Shown: one piece after another, positions 12,001 through 21,646 of the stretch
Position numbering within the stretch: the first letter of the stretch is position 1
Layout: each line of letters starts with the position of its first letter
Assembly: GCA_002946415.1 (NCBI GenBank)
Contig: NJPS01000033.1
Coordinates: 620,001-684,000 of the forward strand
DNA length: 64,000 bases
Reading direction: 5' to 3'
Source of the DNA: Rutstroemia sp. NJR-2017a BVV2
Lineage: Eukaryota > Ascomycota > Leotiomycetes > Helotiales > Rutstroemiaceae
Notes under the pieces: model-generated
Told to the model about the DNA's origin: nothing
Database searches by the model: none
Seen by the model: the letters and a program-made list of their open reading frames with translations, nothing else
Position numbers and translations under genes: made by a program

Positions 12001-13015
12001 GCGGTAGCAGACAATGCTGGGTTGTGGGGATGGAATCTGGTCTGGAAAGTCCAGTTGGTAACTTCTGGGAACTCCCCAAATTGCTCTCCAGTCTGAGGGT
12101 TCCATATTAGGGTCCTGTTGTCTTTGCCGCAAGATAACAGAAGGTCTGCATCCTGTTGGCACCAAGATAATGACAAAATCCCCTGGATGTGGCCTTGTAA
12201 TGTCCTTTCAGGCGCATTTGAGTTCCTCAAATCCCACAAGAGAATAACGGGGGTGGTGTCATCTGGTGTAGCAGTAAGGAGTTTTGTCGCATTGTTCGGG
12301 TCCCATGCGATTGCCCCGACAGCCTTGCGGTTGTTGCTCAGTTGTAAAGAAGCCTTCTTCGTTTTCAGGTCCCAAACAGTGACGTATCCTCCACTACCAC
12401 CGGTTGCCAGAATATGAGGGACCTTCCTGTTCCATGCGACGCATTCGAGGTCATCGGATCGTGCCGCGGCAGTACCCAATCGGAATGGGTTCGAAATGTC
12501 GTTGACGTCGTAGATGAACAGCTCTCCCTTTGAGCCGGCAGTTGCAAGTATTTGCGGTTTCAGTGGGTTGAATTGCAACGACTTGATCGCCCCAGTGTGC
12601 TTTGTGGTTCGGGACATGAAAGCATCTTCGGCTCCGTTTATAAGTTTCTCTGCATCCCATAAATCCAATGATCCATTCTCGAGTGCCCCTGCAATTATTC
12701 CTCGCGGGTGGTCTGCATTCGCTGGTGCCCATGCAATGTCGTGAAATCTAGTAGAAGGCCAGTCAGAGTGTAGCCCCTCCAAGCCCAGTTAAATAACTAT
12801 TCATACCTAGAATCCGTGCTGATGCTAGCAACAGGTTGGAGTTCCACACCCTGCTCGTCGTTGTCCAGACTCAGATCCCATAATTCCAATTTTGTCTCAT
12901 CTGAGAAATCCGCATCTACTGCTCCGGCCCTTGTACCGGTGACTACTAGAGGTAACTCTGGACCAGGAGACCAAGCAAAGGCCGCGGTCCTTGGGATCTC
13001 CCTTAGACGGACCAT
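9099..13015 (-). CDS. SEC31: COPII coat outer-shell protein Sec31
   Basis: Three exons (13015-12807, 12747-9198, 9143-9099) give 1267 residues, close to yeast Sec31 (about 1270). Introns are 59 and 54 nt; the second has GTAAGT and TACTAAC, and splicing it restores the conserved end [17 protein letters not shown], which an unspliced frame loses. The N-terminus ([18 protein letters not shown]) starts a WD40 propeller covering about residues 1-350. An alpha-solenoid follows, with the [11 protein letters not shown] region near 560. Then comes a long Pro/Ala/Tyr-rich linker with NPYAPP repeats, which binds Sec23 and stimulates Sar1 GTPase. A conserved C-terminal helical domain closes the protein. 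It acts on ER exit sites with Sec13 to form the outer cage of COPII vesicles. Confidence 0.96.
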
Positions 13016-13359
13016 TGTCTCGTCTCTGTATACTTTTTAGCAAGCCAGATTACACTGCAGAAATTTGCTGCAGCTTGCCTTCAAGCTGATTCTTGGCAGG
13101 GCTGCTCAATCAGGGAAATTGGTTAAAAGACTTGGTAATATTATAGAAAATTGCAGCGTATGAATTGTTTTTTAGATATGTGAACACTGAGAACACATTT
13201 CCCCATGATCGGATGGTCTGAGCGAAACAGCATGGGTAAACCTTAAAAAAACCTCTGCACGTGATTCATTCTCTCCGCCAACCTCGACAGCATGTAAACT
13301 ACGTGCATTATTTCTAGAGATGTTTTGAAAAATACAAACAATAATCTTACTTTCTCAAA
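13016..13359. promoter_or_regulatory. Divergent promoter of SEC31 and the RRM gene
   Basis: A 344-bp intergenic stretch between two divergent starts. It holds one CACGTG E-box palindrome at 13258-13263 and a pyrimidine/A-rich leader just before the RRM gene start. Regulatory use of the E-box is inference. Confidence 0.5.
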
Positions 13360-13949
13360 ATGACCGACCAAGCACGTTGGAAAGCTACCGTCTACGTTGG
13401 TGGGCTTGCACCCATGGTAACGGCAGCAAACCTCGAAGCTGCATTTTTACCTTTTGGTGAGATCGCTGATGTTTCATTACCGTAAGTGGTGATATGGGAC
13501 AATCTTTTCGGGGCGTAAATTAACATTTGGCAGAAAATCAGACGCTCCGAACTCTACCGAACCTCATCGCGGTTTTGGCTATGTAGAGTTCGAGGATCCT
13601 GAAGATACCAAAGAAGCTATCGACAACATGGACCAGTCTGAACTGTTCGGAAAAGTCATCAAAGTCAATGCAGCAAAGCCGCCCAAGAATGCCAACGAGG
13701 GACTTGGTAGTAAGACCGCTCTATGGGAACAGGTAAGTTTGCACCCAAAATTTCCACTTGTCATTATGATACCCTGATATGGAAGGATTGTTACTAAATG
13801 CTTCTCAGGAGGGTTGGTTGGCAGAGAACGCAGTTAGTGAGGAGGATAGGCTAGCTGCTGAACAGGCAAAGGCTGGCGCTCAGAATAGACCCGATGATCC
13901 GATGCAAGGTTTGGAAGGTTTAGATGTAGCAGGGCCTAAGCCAGAGTGA
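13360..13949 (+). CDS. Single-RRM RNA-binding protein (cyclophilin-E RRM type)
   Basis: Three exons (13360-13481, 13534-13732, 13809-13949) encode 153 residues. The RRM covers about residues 9-87: RNP2 is VYVGGL and RNP1 is RGFGYVEF, followed by EDTKEAIDNMD, all as expected. The start MTDQARWKATVYVGGLAP and the domain resemble the RRM of cyclophilin E-type proteins, but no peptidyl-prolyl isomerase domain follows; the protein ends after a short acidic tail (NRPDDPMQGLEGLDVAG). In fungi this stand-alone RRM is often annotated as a cyclophilin-like RRM protein, probably with a spliceosome-linked role. RNA binding is well supported; the process is inference. Confidence 0.85.
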
Positions 13950-14254
13950 GGAGGCCTTTAGTTTTACGTGTTATGGAGCCATGGGAATGCATTTCAAAGG
14001 AGTTATGGGAAGAAAATTGTGCGGAGTTCACTCGGAAAGATGGGAATCTTATAAGAACCTAACAGACCATAACACTGGATCACACGGCATTGTCAGGTTT
14101 CGAAGCTTTGTATTTTAGAGAAACAAAGGTCCAATTTGTACAACTCGTTCGAGGTTTGGCCTGTCCTCTCTTCTATTTTCGCCTTGCATCGCCCCATCCA
14201 AGAATCCACGCGCAAGACTGCTAACCCTTCCCAATTATCGTCTGTGCCAGTAAC
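13950..14254. other. Convergent 3' ends of the RRM and B12D genes
   Basis: 305 bp between two convergent stop codons. No gene seen; presumably both 3' UTRs. Confidence 0.4.
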
Positions 14255-14727
14255 TTAATCTTTTCTGTTCTGGCGAGTGAGACGCATTTGCTTGTCAACA
14301 AAGAGTTTACGGATCAAAGAATAGCCAGCGAATCCAACAGCAACACCGACGACGATTCCTAGATATCAATTAGACTAACACGCCAGGACATTTAGAAGTC
14401 GGACAGCCATACCCAAGGGGACCAACTCCGGAGGGATCTTTCTCCATTGGCGCAATCGTTGAGAGATAGTATGGGCTATAAAGCTTGTATGTCAGTCTAA
14501 CTCTACGGCCACAGAGCTTCCATCTCTCTAATTGGCATCGACATCCTATTCTCGAAGTTCGTTGAGCATTCGTAGGTGGGGGAGCGTACCGCTATGCTCT
14601 TCTTTCTGCAAGCACAAAAACATTAATCACCCTACAAATAAACTGCGGACGGGATAGTACTTACTGGCACAGGACTCAACATCCTCTTGGTAGGCTGGAA
14701 CATTCTCAAGGAGGTACTTGGATGCAT
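14255..14727 (-). CDS. B12D/MLRQ-type respiratory chain subunit (NDUFA4 relative)
   Basis: Four exons (14727-14665, 14605-14590, 14475-14413, 14358-14255), one only 16 nt, join to 81 residues. Introns are 59, 114 and 54 nt and all keep frame. The N-terminus is basic and Ser/Met-rich (MHPSTSLRMFQPTKRML), like a mitochondrial targeting segment. The PKEEHSAHTISQRLRQW stretch leads into IPPELVPLGIVVGVAVGF, a single membrane helix, followed by GYSLIRKLFVDKQMRLTRQ. This is the B12D family (NADH-ubiquinone reductase complex I MLRQ subunit), which includes mammalian NDUFA4, a protein later reassigned to cytochrome c oxidase. It shares a 246-bp divergent promoter with COX12, a complex IV subunit. The family call is good; whether it sits in complex I or IV is not decided by sequence. 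Confidence 0.82.
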
Positions 14728-14973
14728 CTTGAATTGTAGTTGTGCAACTCCAACAATGAATCTTTAAACTTCTGATGTAATTATCTCAATTGCGTGGTCT
14801 GAGGTTTTGGATTGCGCTTCGCGCTAAAAGTTCGGTCATAGCCGACTTCGTTCCGGAACTTAGAGAAAGGTCATTATCCCAATCAACCTCACTTCATACG
14901 TCTCAATTGACTACCACCACAACCCCTCTCCCCTCTCAACTTTTAATATCACCGAACAAACTAAATCGCAAAC
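14728..14973. promoter_or_regulatory. Shared divergent promoter of B12D/MLRQ subunit and COX12
   Basis: Only 246 bp separate the two start codons. A CCAATCA box lies at 14879-14885, the binding site of the HAP2/3/5 CCAAT complex, which controls respiratory genes in yeast and other fungi. Site use is inferred. Confidence 0.65.
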
Positions 14974-15457
14974 ATGTCTGACGAACGTGAGACCAAGCCC
15001 TTCAAGTTCGTTACTGGTACGCTCTCTCTATCCGCTGTCTTCGAACAAAAAATGGTCTGATTGCTAACTTCTACATAGCTGGTACTTCTTCCCCCGCTCC
15101 GGAGCACATGCGCGATATCGATTGACACTGAAATGCAGGATTCGATGCTCGTTTCCCTAACCAGAATCAGACTAAGCACTGCTGGCAAAACTATGTCGAC
15201 TACCACAAGTGTATCTTAGCCAAGGGCGAGGACTTCGCACCTTGCCGTCAAGTACGTTAGAACAAAGGATGGGGGGATGGGAAAGTTATTCTGACTGGTG
15301 TAATAGTTCTTCTTGGCCTACAAGTCGTTGTGCCCAAGTGCTTGGTGTGAGAGATGGGATGATCAGCGAGGTTAGTCGCACGAAGGTGGCTTGCAGATGA
15401 AATTGGCTAATAGATATTGCAGAGAATGGAACCTTCCCGGCTCGTCTCGATCAGTAA
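14974..15457 (+). CDS. COX12: Cytochrome c oxidase subunit VIb (COX12)
   Basis: Five exons (14974-15016, 15079-15081, 15139-15251, 15307-15370, 15423-15457) give 85 residues. The second exon is only 3 nt (CTG): it lies between TGCTAACTTCTACATAG and GTACTT, and including it yields [16 protein letters not shown], matching the TAG/TVG pattern of fungal Cox12. Skipping it keeps frame but removes Ala. The protein has the CHCH fold: the [11 protein letters not shown] motif, then twin CX9C-like cysteines ([12 protein letters not shown]) and CX10C-type ([13 protein letters not shown]), as oxidised by Mia40 in the intermembrane space. Subunit VIb bridges the two monomers of complex IV and faces cytochrome c. 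The end [18 protein letters not shown] is canonical. It runs divergently from the B12D gene and convergently to the M20 gene. Confidence 0.95.
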
Positions 15458-15640
15458 GGGTTTCTTGAAAGATAGAGGTTGGGTATGGTGGGATAGAGCA
15501 GAAGATGTTTACAATGGATGTGTATCATACAAAGTAATTCACGCGAATGGACGGATCAACTACGGGGCTCGCTCGGATGGATATCGGTCTACAGCGAAAC
15601 CGTACCAGTAGTGACATTCATAATTTCTACATCCTGTATG

Positions 15641-17856
15641 CTAGGCACCCTTCTCTGCTCTCAGTCGATCATATCTTAACATGGCACCAAGCAAGACCTG
15701 TGCTCCGTTGCCGCAATCCTCCGGACTGCAATATTCCATTGGATTATGACTTATACCATCTTTGCAAGGCACAAAGATCCTGTGCGGAGTTAGCAAACAG
15801 CTTCTAGGCTTGTCAGATCGCTCTTAACTTACATGGATGTCGGGGCATGTCTGGAAGTATAGACGCTAGTAGCCGTTAGCTATTTGTATTGTCAGGACCT
15901 CCTTTCATTCCTACCTATCATGCCCAGCCCCAGAGATCATTCTCTGACACGCGTTTGCATGTGCGTTCGTTCCAAGCATATCTTTTGCGCTTTGCTCCAC
16001 GCATCTAATGCAATCCTCATCAAAATGTGTAGCGGCTGAATCTGTGTCCAATTTCCAATCCACTGTGCATCCTTTCCCCGTCGTTCCTTTGCAACCTAGG
16101 GTCTCGAAATCCTCTCCAGCAGCGATTCTGTTGAAGTCTTCCTTGAGCGCTTGCTCGATTTCCCGCAATCGGGAGTCTTCTAGGCATCTTATATCAAGAG
16201 AGAATTGTACAAATCCTGGAACTGTATTTGTTGAGCCTGGTTTCAGGGTTAAAATACCTTCCAGCTAGTTAGCGTACTACATGTAATCCGAACTGCTACT
16301 TAACATTACCCGTTGACGCAAGACAACCCATTTCCGTTGCTTTGTTATGGCTATGCAGAATAAGCTTCGCCGCTGTGAGCATAGCATCTGATCGATTCTT
16401 GAAATCCGTTGTTCCTGTTACCCTTGAGTTAGTTTGGTCACCAAACTTGCATACTTCCCATCATTGGAAATGGATCGAACAAACCAGTATGGCAATCTCT
16501 TCCCTTCACTGTAATAATGAACCAACGAAATGCATTCACACCCTTCACAGCACCAATCTTTCCTCCAGAGCTCTCCAGAATCGGCCCTTGCTCAATATGC
16601 AATTCGAAATGAGCCCCAATTGGATTGTCCTTGTAAGACGCGGGAATTTGACCAAGATAGCCAATCCTTTCCAATTCCGATTTCTGGGTTGCCTTCCCGC
16701 CACCTACTTCGACGAGATCGTAGGCTGTGGAGAGCGGGATAGCACCTGCCCATACACCTGATGATACCATGGATATGGGAAACCGTGCTCCTTCTTCTGT
16801 GGGGCTGTTAGTGTCAGGTTCGCTGCCTAGAACTAGGAGGTTATACCATTTGTCCACTACTACAACTTAGCAAAGAGCGATCAAGATTTCTATCAAGCAA
16901 CCTACATTGATGACACCAGTTGGATATTCCGTCTCAATGTCCATATCATTCATCGTCTTCAATGCTTCAATCCCCGCATGAACTCCTAGTATCCCATCAT
17001 ATCTTCCACCTGTAGGCTATTCCGTGGTTCACTAAGCGTCAACTTTCCTGAATTAATAGAGAAATATTCTTAGAGGGACAAATAAAGAGTGACTTACCTG
17101 TGTATCTAGATGACTACCGGCATAAGTAGGCGGAGCGTCTTTCTTGCCTGGCCTGATGGCGAAAATGTTACCTAGGAAAGTAGCCGTAAGCGAGGGAGTA
17201 TCAGGAGAGTAAGCCGAAGGGGGGAAATACCCATCGCGTCGATCTTGATTTTGCAGCCAAGCGATTTTGTCGTTGAAACGAACCAATCTCTGGCACTTTT
17301 GTCGGCGTCAGAGAGCGTGAGACGTGACATTCCGGTGTCGGTTGGGTTTCTGGGTTTGGCATTGTGAGTATATGTGAAGAAGAAGAGATTCGAATGACAT
17401 ATTGAATGATACTCAAAGATATGTTGATAAATGGAATGATGTGTCTAGGAAACCAAGATAGGATTGCAGTGCAGGTATCACTTGGTACACACTAATCTTA
17501 GCCACCTATGCATATTTCCATCCTTTAGTTACCCATCCTATAAACACAATCCAAATCCAAAAGGCTCCAACTTAGGACTTCCTTTAATCATCCCATGCCA
17601 CAAAACACTTGATAAGTAAATCGCAAACATACTCTCCCCATCGTTCTCCCGTCCCCCATTCACAAGTCTCATGGAGATCTTTCCATAATCTCTTCCTGTC
17701 AATTTTCACATCTCTCAGCTGTTGGTCTGTCATATCAACTATTCGTATGCTTCTTGGTAACGTGGTTGTGAAAGAACGCCATGTTAATGTTGGGATACTC
17801 GGTATGCGGGCCCGGAGCGGGGTGTCGGATATTGTTCTTAAAATCGTTCTCTGCAT
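15641..17856 (-). CDS. M20-family amidohydrolase (N-carbamoyl-amino acid hydrolase/beta-ureidopropionase type)
   Basis: Ten exons rebuild a 489-residue enzyme: 17856-17633, 17349-17231, 17171-17098, 17016-16906, 16856-16847, 16796-16485, 16414-16310, 16257-15915, 15865-15833, 15779-15641. The fifth exon is 10 nt and supplies the WTN of the conserved INWTNEEGARFP. Metal and catalytic motifs are all present: GSHLDTQPTGGRYDG (His135, Asp), NEEG (Glu180, Glu181), HIEQG and GAGHD. The family hydrolyses N-carbamoyl groups in pyrimidine (N-carbamoyl-beta-alanine) or purine (allantoate, ureidoglycolate) breakdown, releasing ammonia and CO2; sequence alone does not settle the substrate. The N-terminus (MQRTILRTISDTPLRARI) is basic and Ser/Thr-rich, which suggests mitochondrial import; a second Met near residue 42 could make a cytosolic form. 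One acceptor (16258) is AAG rather than CAG or TAG. The first intron is unusually long at 283 nt. Confidence 0.9.
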
Positions 17857-18180
17857 TTTATGTATCGGTAATATACGCAGCAATGGAGCGAGTTAGATTT
17901 GTGTGAAGATACAATGTTGTTTAATGTTAAGTGCCTTCTTATCATGATCGACGAACCGCCAGAATGCGGGGTTGAAACCAAATTAGCACCATCACTTTTC
18001 TATGCACATAGGGACATGAGTACGAGAATAAAAAGATTAGGGAGTTGACTGTGGTAGCCACGAAGGACAAATTAATCAATTCGCAGAGAACAATGCTAGA
18101 AAGTATAGGAATAAACCACTTCCAAATATCAAGAGACCCAAACGCCACGCTTTGAAACCAATCTTTCCTGGCCCCAATAA
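17857..18180. other. Intergenic region between the M20 gene and SDE2
   Basis: 324 bp: promoter of the M20 gene and the 3' UTR of SDE2. A hydrophobic open frame at 17942-18148 has no supporting features and is not called. Confidence 0.4.
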
Positions 18181-19182
18181 CTATTTCGCTTTGCCTTTAC
18201 CCTTTCCTTTGCCCTTTGCCGGTGCTTTGGCTCGTCCTTTGCCTTTGGTTGGAGCCGGAGCTGGCGGTGGAGTTGGCTCTTTCACTGGTTCTTCCGGCTC
18301 CTCTTCCACTACTTCCATGGTCTTTGGCTCTTCGGCCTTTTCTTCATCCTCCCCTTCCTCATCATCACTCATAAATTCGTCATCCTCATCGAAGCCAAAG
18401 AAACTTATAGCTTTTGGTTTATTGGATGCGACATCTGAAGGAGGTGTCGTATCTTTCGAGTTGGTACCTTCCATATCCTCATCCTCCTCCTCACTAGCCG
18501 ACCCGCCAGTTCCAGAACCGCTGCTCGGCGATGTTGCCAATAGATTATCTTTATAGTTTCCAGCCTTCATAGCCGCAATAACAGCTTCGCGCGTCCTCTC
18601 TCCTGCTTCCTCCTTGTCCTCAACCCACTTGCCATCAACTTTGCCTTTCGTCCCGTTCTTGATCTCCTGTTCTCTTCGTTCGGCTAATTCAACAACCTGC
18701 TCCCAGCGCTTCCTCCTCTCTTCTTTCTCTTTCTTTGCCATTTCGGGCTTGATGGCAAGATACTCCGCCAATGCCTTTGCTTCATTCACTGTCCTCAATC
18801 TGCGCCCATCTAAGTTTCGACTCGATCCATTTTGTTCGCCTTGGCCTCTCTTGCGCTTAGAAGACATGCGACCTCCTGCTGCACGCAGTTGAGATCCGAA
18901 ACCTCCTTTGCCACCGCATAATCGTGCTGATAGTCGTAGAGAAAGGAACGCATCTTCCGGGCTTGAGAGAAGATCCGAAATAGGTGAGGATGATTGAACA
19001 GGCAGTTGCTTATTCGAGATTGTTGTGAGAACAAGGCGATCGTCTTGCGACTGAATGCGTTCATAAAGTCTTTCCTGTAGCTGCGTGATTGTTGTCGTCG
19101 CAGGCAGTGGAAGAGACAGGGTCGATGGTAGGTTTAATCCAGGAAAGGATGTCAACAAGACATTGACTGTTCGCGACTCCAT
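18181..19182 (-). CDS. SDE2: Sde2-type spliceosome regulator with ubiquitin-like N-terminus
   Basis: One exon, 333 residues. The N-terminal 91 residues form a ubiquitin-like fold ending in LCGG, directly followed by [13 protein letters not shown]. Sde2 proteins are made as precursors, cut after this Gly-Gly by a deubiquitinase (Gly90-Gly91/Lys92 here), and the Lys-starting C-terminal part joins the spliceosome to help excise particular introns. The conserved C-terminal core ([18 protein letters not shown], then a [11 protein letters not shown] helix) is present. The last third is acidic, then ends in a Pro/Ala/Gly/Lys-rich tail ([16 protein letters not shown]). The gene has no intron itself although the window is intron-rich. 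Cleavage is known for the family; here it is inferred from the intact site. Confidence 0.9.
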   Translation of the reverse strand: MESRTVNVLLTSFPGLNLPSTLSLPLPATTTITQLQERLYERIQSQDDRLVLTTISNKQLPVQSSSPISDLLSSPEDAFLSLRLSARLCGGKGGFGSQLRAAGGRMSSKRKRGQGEQNGSSRNLDGRRLRTVNEAKALAEYLAIKPEMAKKEKEERRKRWEQVVELAERREQEIKNGTKGKVDGKWVEDKEEAGERTREAVIAAMKAGNYKDNLLATSPSSGSGTGGSASEEEDEDMEGTNSKDTTPPSDVASNKPKAISFFGFDEDDEFMSDDEEGEDEEKAEEPKTMEVVEEEPEEPVKEPTPPPAPAPTKGKGRAKAPAKGKGKGKGKAK

Positions 19183-19517
19183 ATTGGCGGATTTACAACG
19201 AGGATATCAGGTCTTCCGGAGTTTTATCCCACGTTACAATTATGTTCAGTTTTTATGTTGTATGAGCAGAATGACTTCCAAGCTGTGATACATTTAGAGT
19301 AGCCCAAAGAAGTGGCTGGTGAGAAATTTTATGTAATCAAGCTCAAGCCACTAGGCTCACCAGCCACAAAGAAAGTCTGGCCTTTCAAGCCACATCTTCG
19401 CTTCTCTAGCGCCGCACACACAAACCAAAATTATCAAATGTTCTCGACAACTTGGAAATATTTCCCGTAACTCCTCTCGACAACGACAATCCTAAGCACT
19501 TCGACCAAACCGCCAAG
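19183..19517. promoter_or_regulatory. Divergent promoter of SDE2 and RPS10
   Basis: 335 bp between divergent starts with a pyrimidine/A-rich leader before the RPS10 start. No gene is present. Confidence 0.5.
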
Positions 19518-20148
19518 ATGTAAGCCAGTGAACTGAAATTTGCACAACATGAGAAGGAACTAATTCATTGTTCTATTAGGCTTATTCCAAAGGCCGACCG
19601 CAAGAAGATCCACGAGTACTTGTTCCGTGAGGGCGTACTTGTCGCAAAGAAGGACTTCAACCTCCCAAAGCACGAGGAGATCGACACCAAGAACCTCTAC
19701 GTTGTCAAGGCCTGCCAATCTTTGACCTCCCGCGGTTACCTCAAGACTCAATTCTCATGGCAATGGTACTACTACACCCTTACTCCTGAGGGTCTCGACT
19801 ACCTCCGCGAATGGCTCCACCTTCCAGCTGAGATTGTTCCTGCTACCCACATCAAGCAGCAAAGATCTCACGCTCCTCCTCGTGGCATGATGGGTGGTGA
19901 TGGTGAACGCAAGCCTTATTCTGGCCGTGGCCGTGGTGACCGTGGAGACCGTGGCGACCGTGGTGACCGTGGTGACCGTGGTGATTACCGCAGACGTGAG
20001 GGTGGTGAGGGTAAGGAGGGTGGTGCACCAGGAGAGTTCGCTCCTTCATTGTGAGTTTACAATATAATTCCTATATATGCACCGGATACTAACATTTTAT
20101 AGCCGTGGTGGATTCGGTCGTGGACGTGGTGCAGCTCCTCCTTCCTAA
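19518..20148 (+). CDS. RPS10: 40S ribosomal protein S10 (eS10)
   Basis: Three exons (19518-19519, 19580-20050, 20103-20148) encode 172 residues. The first coding exon is only AT: the G of the start codon comes from exon 2 after a 60-nt intron (GTAAGC to TTAG), so the ATG is split by the intron. The body from [20 protein letters not shown] to LREWLHLP is the winged-helix eS10 domain, which sits at the 40S beak near the mRNA entry site. The tail has an RGD repeat (GDRG five times), then RGGFGRGRG, an RG-rich segment of the kind methylated on arginine. The second intron has TACTAACATTTTATAG. eS10 is usually about 100-165 residues; the added length is the RG-rich tail. Confidence 0.96.
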
Positions 20149-21646
20149 ATTTAGTCTTGGTTTCTTTCCGTTTGCTCAATGCATCCGACAGCAATACCTC
20201 AATAAATTTCTACGTGGTTTGGGGCTGAACAGTAGCGCGTTTGGTCGAGTGATAGCAATCGCCGGGGGAGCATAGGTCGAAGGTGGAAGTTGACACTTCA
20301 AAACTGTCAGGTAGCATAACGAGCTTCTTCCAAATATCCTTCAATCATCAGGCTGTGAAAATATGACTCTTCTTGAATTTGTGGGTGACAGCTTTGTGCT
20401 ATCTTGTGACTCGTTTCTGCGTATATGTGCATACGGTGCATACGCCAAGTAGAGCATACAGGATGCCTTGACGTGGACAGGGGGCGATTGTTGAGTGAAG
20501 ACACAGTCATCCATACATACCAACCTGTATCTCCTGAAGTGTTCAGGACAGAAATACTTCTTTCTAAACCCACAAAATGTAGTGAAGCAGCCAGGAACGA
20601 CAAACAAGAAACTGCGTAGATTGGCCGCTCTGCCCCACTGCTTGAAAAGGACCTTTTACGATTCCCATAAAGAGCAGAAGGCCCATGGTTAAAGCTCTAG
20701 CCGACGCGACAACTATTGCTCATGTACAGCGCTTCACGATTTGAGGCTAAAGTTTCGATTTGGATAGACTTCGGACAAACGTAGAATAGCCCACATGTCT
20801 TTCAGAAGAACAGACACCCCACTTGCCCCACAATAGTGATGCAATTTCCCCGCCCTCAATATCTACACCAGCATTCAGCTCGAGTTGATAGATTCTGTTA
20901 AGCAATACAAGACAGTAAGTAACATTTATGAAGATAGACCGGACGAGTTCTGACTGTAGAATGTCCGAACATCCCACGCGGACTGAAGAAAAAGAAAAAG
21001 CCTTCGGGCGTTCCGGAATCGGTTGAGAAGGGGGTGAGAGCGTGGGATGGAAAGTCTATCTCCGTGGCTTCTGCTTGGCTTTGGGTTGTTGAAGTGAAAT
21101 GAACTGTTGGGCCGGAGCTCCCACGACATGTTCGGTTTCTCATGTCCTCTCATGTCCTCTTATCGACAACTTCATTTCGTTTTTATGCCTTGTTGTTCTG
21201 TTCCCGAAATCCATACTAGAGCTTTTCTTGATATCTATCAAGTATTTAGAGACGTAGCACCTGTCTTCGGCAGACTTTCCCCCTCCAAGCAAGCAATACA
21301 GCTCAATGAAAAGAATTCGAAAGACCTCGTCCCTAAGGGTCCAGCAAAAAGATGCTAATGTAGAGTAACATGAGCATGAAAGTGATTGGCTATTTCACCA
21401 ATCTGGGTAGTCTCGATTCGGAATGACTTCCAGCTTCCCCAGTTGATGCAGAAGGAGGGTCCGGGCATCCAACAAACGAGCCATGCTTGCTTATTTCTTC
21501 CTACTTCTCTTCACGTACCCCGCCAACTTGACTTTTCCTCTTCATACATAAAACATCCCACGAAAATTCTGCCTCTCTTGCTGTAATTACTTTCAAAGAT
21601 CAAAAAACACTTCAAATCGTCTCCAAACAACAACATATCACTCAAT
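20149..21646. other. Gene-free 1.5 kb between RPS10 and the polyol dehydrogenase
   Basis: Short open frames on both strands show no recognisable domain. It contains an 11-bp direct duplication (CATGTCCTCT, about 21138-21160). The last 450 bp should be the dehydrogenase promoter and leader. Confidence 0.4.

Noticed and set aside
20228..20282. tRNA A-box-like string (TGGTCGAGTGA)
   Set aside because: No B box or cloverleaf can be formed at the right distance.
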